A stretch of 64,000 nucleotides of DNA from Cladosporium sp. IMV 00045 (lineage: Eukaryota; Ascomycota; Dothideomycetes; Cladosporiales; Cladosporiaceae), in NCBI GenBank assembly GCA_001931905.2, contig MSJI02000260.1:1-64000 (forward strand). Reading direction: 5' to 3'. The position numbers were made by a program, and so were the translations under genes. This document shows positions 10,374 to 21,300 of the stretch, in pieces (positions within the stretch are counted from its first letter, which is position 1; each line of letters opens with the position of its first letter). Below the pieces are notes generated by a model. The model searched no databases, was not told where the DNA came from, and worked only from the letters and a program-made list of their open reading frames with translations.

Positions 10374-11482
10374 TTATCTGTACTCAGGACGAACAAAGTC
10401 GGCCATGGTCTTAGGCTCGCCCTCGTAGTTGTGCGCGCCGTCGGAGGAGTCGTGAATGTCGTGGCCGTGGTCGCTGTGGCCGTGGGTGTCGTGGCTCTCG
10501 GGCGGGCCGACGTACTCCATCTTGTAGACGGAGCCGCACTCGGGGCAGCGCTCGATGGGGCGGTCGCGGGAGGTGGTGAGCCAGATCACGACGTGAGAGT
10601 CGGCAGGGTAACCGGTGCAGCCGAGGTACTGCTCGTCACCGAAGGACTTGACGGTGATGGGGTCCTGGAGGGTGCCTGTGGTGGGAAATGACGTTAGTGA
10701 TGTTTCCCGACTATCAGGCGTTGGTCATCTGGTGGTTGCAAGAACGGGAGTCGGCCCGCCGATTGAAAGAGCAAGCCAGCCAACCGAGCATGAGCTCCCG
10801 TTCTTGCAAGCCACCAATATGCTAATCTCCATCCAAATGGTTTATGCATACCCTTCCTGCTGGCATCCAGAGGGGTCATGTCGAAGATATCCACGCCCTG
10901 CATTTTGCCCATGATTTCCAGACGCTCGAGACCGGTGGACTGCTCAATGTCGGTGGGGATGGTACCGGGCTGGGCACCGGGGGGCATAAGGTCGTGCTCG
11001 GAGGTGACCTCTAAATGAAGAAAGTTGGGTCAGCTTTGGATGTTGTCGCGTAGCCATGTGCCGGGAGTGGAAAGGAACCCAATGGCCATGCCGGAGACCG
11101 CCAATGGCGCAAAGGGCATTTCCACTCAAGCAGGGAGGGATTCCGTACCCTCGAAAGGCTTCATGTGCTTGGAGGGCTCGCCGGGCTTGGGGTCGCCGTG
11201 GGTGCCGCTGTCGACTGCTTGTACGTCAGCCTGCGCCTTGAATATGATCCCCCAATCGTTCTCAATGATCCATTGATCCTCTCCGTAGCCTCCTCCGTCC
11301 TCCAAACAGCCTTCTCTCCTCCAATGGCCGCCCAATTCCTCTCCCAATCTCCCTCATCCCCATGACCAGACGAAAGCGCACTCACATCTCCTCACGCTGT
11401 TGGCGAAGCTGCGGGCGGGGACGACCGGGCGCGCGGCGACGGCGCGCCTGGCGACGGTGGAAACGGCGCGACGGGCGAACAT
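10374..11482 (-). CDS. COX4: Cytochrome c oxidase subunit 4 (zinc-binding, mammalian COX5B type)
   Basis: Four exons, 11482-11386, 11214-11149, 11010-10852 and 10675-10374, all with GT-AG introns at phase 1, give 207 residues. This nuclear-encoded subunit sits on the matrix side of complex IV. The first ~33 residues are Arg/Ala-rich, a mitochondrial targeting sequence. Family motifs follow: STGLERLEIMGKMQGVD, DMTPLDASRKG, ITVKSFGDEQYLGCTGYP, SHVVIWL and ERCPECGSVYKMEYVG, with the zinc-site cysteines present. The C-terminus is extended by a His/Asp-rich tail containing HGHSDHGHDIHD. The introns (171, 138 and 176 nt) are long for this window. Intron 3 contains a long inverted repeat and intron 2 a shorter one (11065-11073 against 11119-11127). 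Confidence 0.96.
10731..10815. repeat. Long hairpin inside COX4 intron 3
   Basis: Left arm 10731-10750 and right arm 10795-10815 are reverse complements over 20 of 21 positions (one unpaired base), with a 44-nt loop. The arms contain TTGCAAGAACGGGAG and its complement. The hairpin fills much of the 176-nt intron. Confidence 0.9.
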
Positions 11483-12134
11483 GGTGGTGGTGCGGCGGAG
11501 TGGAGTGGTGGTGGTGGTGGGTGGTGGTATACAGGGCGAGCGGGTGTAATAGGTGAAGCTGCGCGCGGCATATCTTGAAGCTCTGCCAGACTCCTGCTTG
11601 GCGTTGTCTCCGCGGCTGTTCCCGACCAGCGGACGTCGCCGGGTCTCGCAAATGTGAGGCCAGTGCTAGGTCAGCGGACTGATTAAAAGTGAGGTAGATG
11701 AAATATATACATGTATTCACGGTAGGCGAAGCACTATCAATATATCGCACTGGAAAGCACATCGAGAGATCTTGTCGATTGAATCGATCGCATACAACAT
11801 TGCTTGCACAAATCTCAAAAAGCTACCCGCCACAGGAACATGATTTCGCTACTTGCCAGGCGTTTTTAAATACCGAAGGCCCAAGGGTATCACCTCCCAT
11901 AGATCGTCTATGTAAATCAATCCCAAAAAGAAGAAAATAAAAATTCTAGAAGAGAAGAAAAAACAAAGAAGCAAACGCCCTCCTTTTTTGTACAGACATG
12001 CGGTGATGCAGCACTGATATCCAAAGAGAAAACAAAAAATTCCACCGAAAGAGAAACTCAAAAGTGAGAAATGGTCTGGGCCGTGTCTCTGCTCATGCCT
12101 GAACAGAAACTGTGGAAAAGCAGTGAGAGCACGC
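11483..12134. other. Intergenic region between COX4 and the Zn2Cys6 regulator
   Basis: COX4's promoter lies at the left and the 3' UTR of the regulator at the right. The stretch 11930-12010 is A-rich on plus. No gene is recognised. Confidence 0.4.
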
Positions 12135-14984
12135 CTAATACTGGACATGAGGCCAGTCTGCACCGTCTTGCGTCGGCAACTGCATCGAACCAAAGCTCGC
12201 GCCGTTCGGGTACATGTACGCGCCATTCTTAGCATTTCCCAGCGGATCGACCATCATAGTCGCGTAACTGGTCAGACCAGCGTCACTCATGCCGGGAGCG
12301 CTCGTGTGCAGGCCCGTGACGATGTTTTCGGCGAAGTTGCGCCATGCCAAGGGACCGACGGGGTCGACTGCGGCGTAAGCACCTGCTGCTGGTTGGTAGA
12401 CGTTGAGGTAACCGCTGGAAGCAGGCTGAGATGCCGGGTGGGTTTGCTGCTGCGCCAGAGCTGCGTGGGCCGCGAGTTGAGCCTCGATGTTGTGTTTCAT
12501 GTCTTCGCCGGCGTACGCTTGGGCGCTGAATGATTGTACGGGAGCGGGAGCAAAGGTTGTCACAGTGCTGCTTTGGGGGTCGGCATAGCTGTATGCTTGG
12601 GTATTTGCATAGCCGTTCTCGTGCACCTGTGGCGGAGCCTGCTGTTGCTGCTGCGGCTGAGGTCGCATCTGCGACTGCGGTGGCTGCGATTGAGGCGGAG
12701 GTTGCGACTGTGGTGGTTGTGGTGCTTGAGGCTGTGGTTGCGGCTGCGGCTGCGGCTGCAACTGTTGACTAGATCGAGCGGTTGTTATTTCATGCGCACC
12801 AGCTTTTGCATACTCCTGCTTGAATTCGGTGGTGGCCTCGTACGCATTGGACTTCAAAGCTTGTTGCTGTGGTTTGTCCGCAAGAGGCGGTGTGACCGAA
12901 GAAGCAACAGCTGCTGAAGCGGTCTTCTTGGCTAGGTGTTGGCTGATATTTCCTACCGACCATTCGACAAGATTGCGCAGCGCAGTGTGCAAACGATCGC
13001 CTGTACCAAGCAGAACGCCAATGAAACCCATGACGTCCAGCCATCCTTTCATGGAGCCGCGCAAGCGCTGAAGGTCAGCCAGGCTGAGACTATCGCGTCG
13101 CTCGGTGTATGCAAAAAGCATGGTGAACATTGATGCCAGGAAATCCATGTTCCAGTAGACCGTCGTATCCAGGCCATTCAATAATTTCAACTTCATAGCA
13201 ATGGAGAGCATTCTGTTGCTGGCCTCGAGACATGCGTCGATGTTGTCCGACATCACCTTCGGAGACAGGGAACGGCAGAGCGCCGGGTGGTGGATCAAAA
13301 GTTGACATCCCGTCGCTCCTAGCTGCAGGAACAAGGCGGAGGTACGATCCTCCTCTTTGGTTTCTGGGCCACCTGAGAGTGCAGGAGGGAACATGGCGAC
13401 TGTTTCCCTCAGTTCTGCTTCCAGATTCTTGACATTGGAGTCGTAGGATGCCGGAGTAGATCCAATGGAATAAATCGAGCTGTAAACCTTCATCTGCACC
13501 TTGAGTAACACAAAGCCCCACTTGCCAGCACGGAATGAACATTTGCGCCATTCATCGAAATGAGCCTCTTCTGGCAGGTAGTCATGAGATTCTTCCGGTA
13601 TCTCAATGTCGAAGTCCTCAAGCCGAAGCGGCATGGGGCGACCGAGCTTGCCGCTGACGGGGACGTGCATGAGCATCAGACTCCAGAAAATTCGTTTTCG
13701 CATTTCGATGGTGTGAGGATCTTGCTGCGCGGTGACACCTTGCCAAGCGGTGACAGATCGGTGGAGACCAAGCTCAATGGCGAGACCGAGCACCGTGTTT
13801 GTGAACATCCAGCAAGCGCCGGGTCTGGGAAAGGCACGGAGTTGGGCGCAGATTAATGCGAGAGCCTGCATGTCTGGCACGGTGTGGCCTTTGATGAGCC
13901 GGGGAACCAAGGATAGAGAGTAGTAGTAGTGTTGAAAATCTTGTTTTGACGACCTGTTTCGTGTGTTGTACTGGAAATTGACCATGCTCATCACCATGTG
14001 CACCATGACGATCTCGGCGGGCTCAGGTCGGAATTGCTCGTCGTGGTAGGTCCTGTGAAGTAATTGCATGAAGTGCGGTTTGTGAAGAATCGGTAGCATA
14101 GGTTGTATTGAGCGGAAGTACCACTGTGCGTAGACCTTTCCCTGTTCCCATGACGGCAGTGGAGGGGCATTCTTCTGTTGCTCAATAAATGCGTGGTCAA
14201 GGAATTTCTGGTAGGATGTCCCTGAGTCGGCACGGTCTTCAGGAATGAACTCGTTGAGATCCAAGGTTGCGCCGAAGAGTGAGAGCGAGGTGCCTTCGAT
14301 TGGACTCAGCCAGCTGTTACCAGAGGAAACTCCCAGGTAGTTGTCGCCGATGCACCCCGTGCGGAACTCGTTCAACAGCGCAGGTTGCGAGGGTGTACTA
14401 TCTCCAAGGGTTGACGATTGTATCTTTGGGCGATCGGCATGCTGCAACGAGCCCCAGGACGCATTCGAATGCTCCGTGGGAGTGTAGGAGTCTGCACTTG
14501 CGGGCGCATATCCAGACGGCGCCGTCGACGTGGAGACGACGGGATCGATGCCCTTTTCCCTCAGCTGCTTCTGCAAGAGTTCAACGTGCGAGCGCAGGCT
14601 GGCATTTTCGCCCTCGAGGCTCTCGGTGTGTCCACGCGACCTGGCGAGGCCGGTGATGCGATCGGTGGTACGACATTCGGTATTGTTCTGGGCGCATGGC
14701 GAGCACCCGCCGGGCTGAGGGTCGCATCGTATCTTCCTCACCTATCGCACGGGTTAGAATGGGACGAAAGGGACAAAAAAGGCGCCATGCGAATGGGTGG
14801 CTGCAGTGGTCGTTCGCACCTTGCATCTGTCGCAGGCCTGTCCGGTGCGATTCGAGGCGCCCTTCCTCCTGGCGCCGGCGGCGGCGGCGGCGCTGCCTTC
14901 ATACTCGATGCGCAGGTCAGTCCGCGACGCCTTTGGCGGTATGGGCGGCGTGACATCGTCGTCGCCAGGGCGTTTTGCAGGCAT
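12135..14984 (-). CDS. Zn2Cys6 transcription factor with fungal-specific regulatory domain
   Basis: Exon 1 (14984-14820) and exon 2 (14741-12135), joined at phase 0 across a 78-nt intron, give 923 residues. The intron splits the DNA-binding domain. ACDRCK from exon 1 joins VRKIRC from exon 2, giving the complete CX2CX6CX6CX2CX6C cluster that binds two zinc ions. A short leucine-spaced coiled coil follows (SLEGENASLRSHVELL), a likely dimerisation element. The fungal transcription-factor middle domain covers roughly residues 220-480, with WYFRSIQPMLPILHKPHF and RKRIFWSLMLMH. A Gln/Pro-rich segment near residues 720-770 may be an activation domain. The start at 14984 has the better context (CACC before ATG); an in-frame ATG at 14993 would add three residues and one at 15155 would add 57. 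Target genes cannot be inferred. Confidence 0.9.
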
Positions 14985-15320
14985 GGTGCCCATGGGACGA
15001 GCCTGGGTGAGGCGAGATGACTTGGGATGGAGGATGCCGCGGTGTTTTCCGCGACGACACACCGAAGGACGGGGGACAGGCTGGGGCTGGCTACGCGGCT
15101 GATGAAGAGGCGCTGGGACCTGGGAGAGCCCTTCGTCAACAGGCGCCACTCTCACCCCGCCGGGGGAGCATTTCGGTACTTCTATGGTTTTCTGCTCCTG
15201 TCGCTCCCTCAGCCACGCCCTTGGTGGTTCTCAGCTTCTTGGCCGCCTGACCCGACCGATAGTCATCCAACTTTTCCTCTTTCTGCAAGAGGAGGATTGA
15301 TTGGGATCTCCTAGCTTCTT

Positions 15321-15421
15321 CCACGTGACTCGCATTGACGAATAAGCTACTTGGAAGATTGAACATTTGACTCACGGACACTCTTTGGTCCGGCACTTGC
15401 TTGAGGGAAACCACGTGACTC
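15321..15421. promoter_or_regulatory. Two CCACGTGACTC boxes in the divergent promoter
   Basis: Identical CCACGTGACTC sequences occur at 15321-15331 and 15411-15421, 90 bp apart, between the divergent Zn2Cys6 regulator (minus) and CGI121 (plus). Each combines an E-box (CACGTG, typically bound by bHLH factors) with TGACTC (half of a Gcn4/AP-1 type site). The same CACGTGAC core recurs upstream of other genes in the window. Confidence 0.45.
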
Positions 15422-15531
15422 AACATTATCCGCATCCTACCACGCACGGCTATTTGCACGTCAGAAGAGGCATCGTCACCTCAAGGCCAATCAAAAAGCG
15501 TCCTCGACATCAGACAGCAAGAGCAGACAAA

Positions 15532-16136
15532 ATGGAGACTCTCACATTACCACACCTCCCGGACACGACCCTCCAAATCTGCCTCTTCAACAACGTGCGA
15601 AACGCCTCTTTCCTCCGCCAACAACTGCTCGAAGGCAACTCCGATTTCGAATATGCATTTCTGGATGCTTCCGTACTGCTCTCCAGAAGCCATGTGTTAG
15701 CAGCCTGCTGGAGAGCGATCGTGGATTCGCAGAACAACAGACTCAAAAGCCGAAATGTACATTCTGAGATCGTCTTTTCTCTCTCGCCAAACAACAATGT
15801 ATGTGACCTGAATTCGCTTTGATAGAAATCACCTCAGACTGACGCTTGAAACAGATCGCCGAATCTTTCCGCCGCTTCGGCATCCAAGACACAAGCACTC
15901 ACGTAGCCGCCGTCAAAGTCTTGAAAAGCCCTGATCAGTCCGTCGCCGAGCATCTGACTCAAAATGTCCAAGGCGAGCCCGTCGCTTTGACCGACGAGGC
16001 TCTCGCTGCTATCAAAGACGACGCCAGGATCAGGAAAACTTACCGTCTTGATCAACCCAAGAAAGGCGAGAGCGCTGTGCTCGGAAAGGAAGCTGAGTCA
16101 TTCGTCATTGGCAGCATGGCCCTCAAGGGATCCTAA
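15532..16136 (+). CDS. CGI121: EKC/KEOPS complex subunit Cgi121
   Basis: Exons 15532-15798 and 15855-16136 are joined at phase 0 across a 56-nt intron and give 182 residues, the same length as the yeast protein. Cgi121 (human TPRKB) binds the Bud32 kinase and tRNA in KEOPS, which makes the t6A modification at position 37 of ANN-decoding tRNAs and also affects telomeres. Family features are [16 protein letters not shown] at the N-terminus, [20 protein letters not shown] in the middle, the [23 protein letters not shown] segment across the splice joint, and THVAAVKVL near the end. It is divergent from the Zn2Cys6 gene, sharing about 550 bp of upstream DNA with two CACGTGACTC boxes. Confidence 0.94.
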
Positions 16137-16617
16137 GGCACTGTCTCAAGTGCTCAGAATCTACACGCCTAGCTAGCCTTGAGATTCTATTCCCGATCAT
16201 GAGCCTCACCCAAGGCCTTCGTCTTTTGAAGAAGTGGATCCATGTCCACGCGCTGGGTCAGCAAAACCAACCTGGATGCTGCCGAGAAAAGCTCCGCAGC
16301 AGCATTGGGAGCCTCCTTTTTGAATTCCCTCCCATAAAGCTTCTCTTAATCGTTTGATACGCCGCGGCGGCCAACTTTTTGCCCCGTCGCAGAGCCGGCC
16401 AACAAACAGCTGCTGCGCACTGCCACAGGCGATAAGAATTTGGGAACAACTGGAGGTGACTATGCAGCAATTTGCATGGAAAGGCGTGATGGATGATTTC
16501 ATACGAGATCGCATACGCAGAAAATCATTGGACTCATGAATCGTTACGACTTCCAAACCCCATTCCCATCCCGCACTCCCCACCGAACTCACCGATTCAA
16601 CCTCACCACCCCCCTCT
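16137..16617. other. Intergenic region between convergent CGI121 and PEBP-like genes
   Basis: This holds the 3' UTRs of two convergent genes. No further feature is recognised. Confidence 0.4.
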
Positions 16618-17566
16618 CTACAACAAAGCGAAAGCAGCGAGCCCAACACCCGCCAACAAATACCCAGCACCACTCTCCACCCTCCCAGCCAAACCCGTGA
16701 ACTCAGCCGGTCCACCACTTCCATTCCCACTTCCACTCCCACTTCCACTCCCACCCGTTCCATTGCCCCCAGAACCAGCACCAGAGCCACCAGTCCCATT
16801 CCCCGCCAGCGAAGACGGACAAGTGCCATTACTATACGACCCCGTAGCCGTATTCGAGCGATTGAACGTACGATAATAATTCGCCGCGACAGGCGCGCCG
16901 ACCACGTCCGAAATCGCCGTGACGCTGAAGTTCAGGCGGTCCGGAGCGCCCAGCGCCGTGTAATTGCGCCCTGCATCCCAGGCGGGAAGCGAGAAGTCGT
17001 CCGGTTGCGGGAAGAGGTAGAAGGTAAAGGTGTGTGGAATGTCGTTGAGGGTGGGCATCGAGCCGCCTGTGGGTGGGGAGTTAGTTTGGTTTGGAGGGTT
17101 GAGGGTGGGGAGGTCGGCGGTTACCGTAGGGTGCGAGCGCGGTCGTGTTGCTCGTGAGGGTCCCGTCTGGGTTTTGCGTGAGGCCGGTTTGGAGCCAGTG
17201 CAGTCTGGTCGTGCGGCAGGACTGGAGGCCTTGGGCGAGAGGGAGGTCGGTGCCGTTGTATCGCCCGCCGGAGATGCTTAGGTCTGTGAACACGATCATG
17301 TGCGTGCCACTCAGTTGGTCGTTGGAATAGATCGTCGGCTGGCTAGACACCTCTGAGCTTGGTCAGTGGCTGCGGATCTTGACACGGTCGATAAGGTTCT
17401 TACGATCCGGGAACAAAATCTCGTCCGTGACAACATCGCGGGTATTGTTGTACTTCACCCCAAGGTTTCCTTCACACGAAGGCTGCGAGCCAGGAGGCGT
17501 CTGGCCATGTGCCAGTTGAGCAGCGCACAGCACGACTGCGAGCGGGACGGTTTGCGAGTACTTCAT
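16618..17566 (-). CDS. Secreted, probably GPI-anchored PEBP-like protein
   Basis: Exons 17566-17404, 17352-17125 and 17066-16618, joined at phase 1, give 279 residues. A signal peptide (about residues 1-21, ending AHGQ) is followed by a phosphatidylethanolamine-binding-protein-like beta domain with GTHMIVFTDLS, LHWLQTGL and a proline-rich middle. Then come PHTFTFYLFPQP and a terminal helix with VVGAPVAANYYRTF. These match the strands and C-terminal helix around the ligand pocket. Many NxS/T sites suggest N-glycosylation. After the domain comes a Gly/Ser/Asn linker and a hydrophobic tail (GYLLAGVGLAAFALL), the layout of a GPI-anchor signal. Fungal members are cell-surface proteins of unknown ligand. 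The Gly/Ser linker is encoded by a short repeat at about 16716-16760. Confidence 0.88.
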
Positions 17567-18356
17567 CTTTGATCGGAAGCGACAGTGGTGTGTTTTGAGA
17601 CGTTGTTTGGGTAGAGCGTGGAGCTGTCAACAAGCTTGGTCGGCGAGCATCGTTCTTATGAACGCAGTCCAGTCGGCGGGGCTTTAGGTTCGCGTTTCCT
17701 TCACCATCGTCCAGAGCATGGCATCAATGCGACAGCAACGTGGCAAATGTATGTTTCAATGGGTTCTGTGGAAAGTATGGATGCGATCGATACTCAATTC
17801 GTCAGGAAATGCAAGCCTGTGGCGTATAGGAAAGCTTCTGGTAAGCGAATTGCTACACGCCACGAATGCCACGAGCGGACGAATCAATAGAAACGATTGT
17901 TTCACATCACTCGTTGCAATGAGTCTCGGATGCCGACTATTACCTGCTCAATTTGTATTTAATACGACTTGTTGTCGTGCAATGGATGCAGCGAACATTT
18001 GATGTCTGTTATGGATCAGACAGGTCTGGGACTTTTGCGGGGTTTGATATTAAGGTTCAGCATATGTTCTAGACTTCATGGTATTGAGCAAGATGCTAGT
18101 GGTTCAAAACGCCATTGTAGAGGCAATCGTATGTGCCAAGTCAGGGCAGAGAATGAAGGCGGCAGACATGATGTGCATGCTGTACGATGCAACGCCCACG
18201 TGCTGTCCTGTTGGAGCATCAATCGGCGAGCTCCGAAAAAAGACTGCGGTGGTGTCACAAAAGAAAATCGTGGTTCGCATTATCGCATACAGAATGTTTC
18301 AGATGGCCCATCGTTGCGGCACGACTGAGCATGCTACCTCCGGAGGTTTTCGTTAT
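17567..18356. other. Intergenic region between the PEBP-like gene and SLX4
   Basis: The left part is the promoter of the PEBP-like gene and the right end is the SLX4 3' UTR. Only short unrecognised frames occur. Confidence 0.4.
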
Positions 18357-21300
18357 TCAATACCTCGCCTTGACTCCACCTCGCAAGCCCTCTTTCCACA
18401 GACAACAGATCCCTTGGTCTTCGCACCACTTCTGTACCATCCATGCCTTGAGTTCATCCCTCACAACCTCCCATTCATCCACTTCCGGGGTGGCGTCCTT
18501 TCTCTTGCGTCCTCTTTTCTTGACCTTGGGTTTCTGCCGTTTGACTTCGGTCCGCAAGCCTTGTCTGTTCAGCCAAGCAGTTAGATCTTCGAGTACGATG
18601 GGATCGTATAGAAGGATCTTCTCGTGCCAGGATGGCGCCTTCATGTCGTTGCTTGAGGGCGCTGATTTGATGGTCTGAAATATTTGTGGATAAATAATTT
18701 GCTGTACTGTAGGCCAAGCAGGGTCTGTGGGCTTCATTGACGATGTACCGGATGTTGACGCTTTTGGCTTCGGAGACGGTGATCTTGAGTAAGCGAAATC
18801 GAGCGGCCGGACACGCGCTGGTGATGTTGATGCACGTCGACGGCGAGGAGAGGGCGTAGCAGGAGAATCGGAGTCGGAAATCTCGTCGATGTTGGTCCAT
18901 TCCTTACCGAGCTCTGGTTGAGATGCGGAGATTGTGCGTTTTGAGCTCCTATCTTTGCTTGACGATCGTATGGGAATTGCTGCTGAATCTGATTTGTCTT
19001 TGCGAGGCCGCCCGACAGGCCGTTTCGGAGACTTCTCAACCAAAGCGGATTTCCGTGGCCGACCTCTCCCTCTTGCGGGCGAGCCTGGCGCTTGAGTAGC
19101 AGGCAACGTCTCATTTCGCGGCCGCCCACGACCGCGGGCTGGGGAAGTTGTTGGTGCAGTTCTTGGCGAAGTGTCTTTCCTTGGACGACCAGGACCTCGC
19201 GCAGGGGACGTTGCTGGTCTGGCCGTTGGTGCTGTTGCTTTTCTTGGACGACCAGGACCGCGAGCTGGAGAAGTTGCTAGTGCCCTTTTGGGCGACGTAT
19301 CTTTCCTGGGACGACCGGGACCGCGAGCAGGGGAGGTGGCTGGTCGACTAATTGGCGATGTTGCTTTTTTTGGCCGGCCAGGACCGCGAGCAGGAGAAGC
19401 TGTGGGCGATTTTGCTTGCGGTGAGTTCTTTCGTGGCCGACCGCGACCGCGAGAAGGCGACTGTGGAGCGAATGCGGCGCTGTGGTTTGTATCGAGGGGG
19501 TCTGCACTATAGCGTTCGGTTCCGCAATTAAGTGTCCCAGTGGAGAATGGCCGGATATGTCCAATTGCGTTCAATTTGGTGCCAGGGTCCTGAATGGTTA
19601 TGCTGACGTTGGCATCAAGAGCTTGCAATGCTGTTCTTCTTGCGGGCATCGAAGCCATGGCCGCTGGCCGCTCTAGTGATCTGATCGCGGCAGGTTGAGG
19701 TAAGATCTCTGAATCGTCACTGCGGAGTAGCATCCAGTCGTCATCGAGGTTGGACGCCTTTGGCTCAACGCTCGGTAGACGCGGTCCAGCTTCTTCCAGT
19801 GCGGTTGTGTTGTCAATGGTATCTGCATTGAATTCTTCGAGCTTCTCGTTTGAAGTCGCGGGCATCGCCACCTCTGGTGAGTCCTTAGCAGACTCAGCAC
19901 TGGCATCGCGCCCAGCAACCTCAACAGATTGAATGGCATGCTCTCCCAACTCAACATCGGGCGGGTGGCGAGTTATGTCTTGAGTCTCTTGAGCGAGCTT
20001 AGCCCCAGCAGCGTCTCTCGCTGACACGCTCCAAAGCTCACGATGAGCTTGTTCGACGGACAAACACGTGCCGTGGGGTGCAGTGGGCACTTTGGCGTAG
20101 CTTCGTTCATCACAAAGTTGACTGCTATTGATCTGCGTACAAGGCGGCTGGGACCCACTGGGCATATCATGCGTCATCTCTGATTGACGCACCGCGAGCT
20201 GTATTTCCCGAATGAAGTCAGGTGATTCTTCGGCTGCGAGCTGGCTGGAAGTCCCGAACAAGAATTCTTGTGACTTCATTTCCTTCCGCGCTTGGCTTGG
20301 AGAGTAGAGAGGAGGCTCATAGTCAGCTGGGTTGAACTTGACCTTGGCTTTTGGCTTGGACCTGGGCTTTGCTGTCTTCGCTGGAGCAGCAACAGCAACA
20401 TCGTCTGTGGTCTTGGCTTTGGCGCGAGGTTTTCGAGGTTTTTTTGCCTTCACAGTCACCTCCTCTTCCACTCCTTGCTCTGTCGCTAGTGGTCCCGAAG
20501 TCTCCTTCTGGGGCGTGAAGAACGCTGAGACTGTGCTCTGTGCGGGTTCCTGAGGGACTGCGGGTTGGAATGCTGCAGTCGCGAGAGCTGTGATTGTCTG
20601 AGCTTTCTTGGGAGCTTTGCTCTTCTTCTTGATTGTTTTTGGTGCAGCTTTTGGTGGACTGACATTTGAATCGTTGGGAGGGGGCATGTGAGTTGTAGTG
20701 GATAACTCCACGCGACGGCGTTTTGTGCTGCTTTCGCCGCTTACCACGCGTTGCGCCGGTGGAGCGTCAGGCTGTAAGTAAGAAAAGTTTCCGAGCATTT
20801 CGGCGAAAGGAATCTGGTCCATTTTCTCATCCAATTCGTGATTCACGAGAGAGATTGTATTGTCCTCACTAGGGTTCTTCGCGGGTGTCCAACTCCGACG
20901 GCGTCTTGGGGCCGGGTCGCTTGGTGGCAGCACGTACTCAATGTTTGCATTGACGGTTGTGTTATCGATGAGACTGGGTCTTCCGGTGTCCGCCTCTGTT
21001 GGTTGCTCGGCAGGGGCGGCTGGTTGTGGTGGCGGAGGTGGTGATGCTGACAAGCGGTGATGCTGCACAGTGAGCTGCGGTTGAGCGAAGTAGGCCGAAG
21101 CCACCGAAGCTTCTTCCACGCGCTGCTCTGCAGAGTCGTGTTTGCTTGTAGGGGTATGCTCTAGTGCAGAGCATCCTGCATTTCCGTCATCTTTGGCTGA
21201 TGCGATGGATTTGGTCAAAGGCCCCCTGGGCTTTGATTGGGCCGCAATCCTCCTTGCTCTCGGCATTTCCTCCAACAATGCTTCCTCTGGCTCGTCTGAA

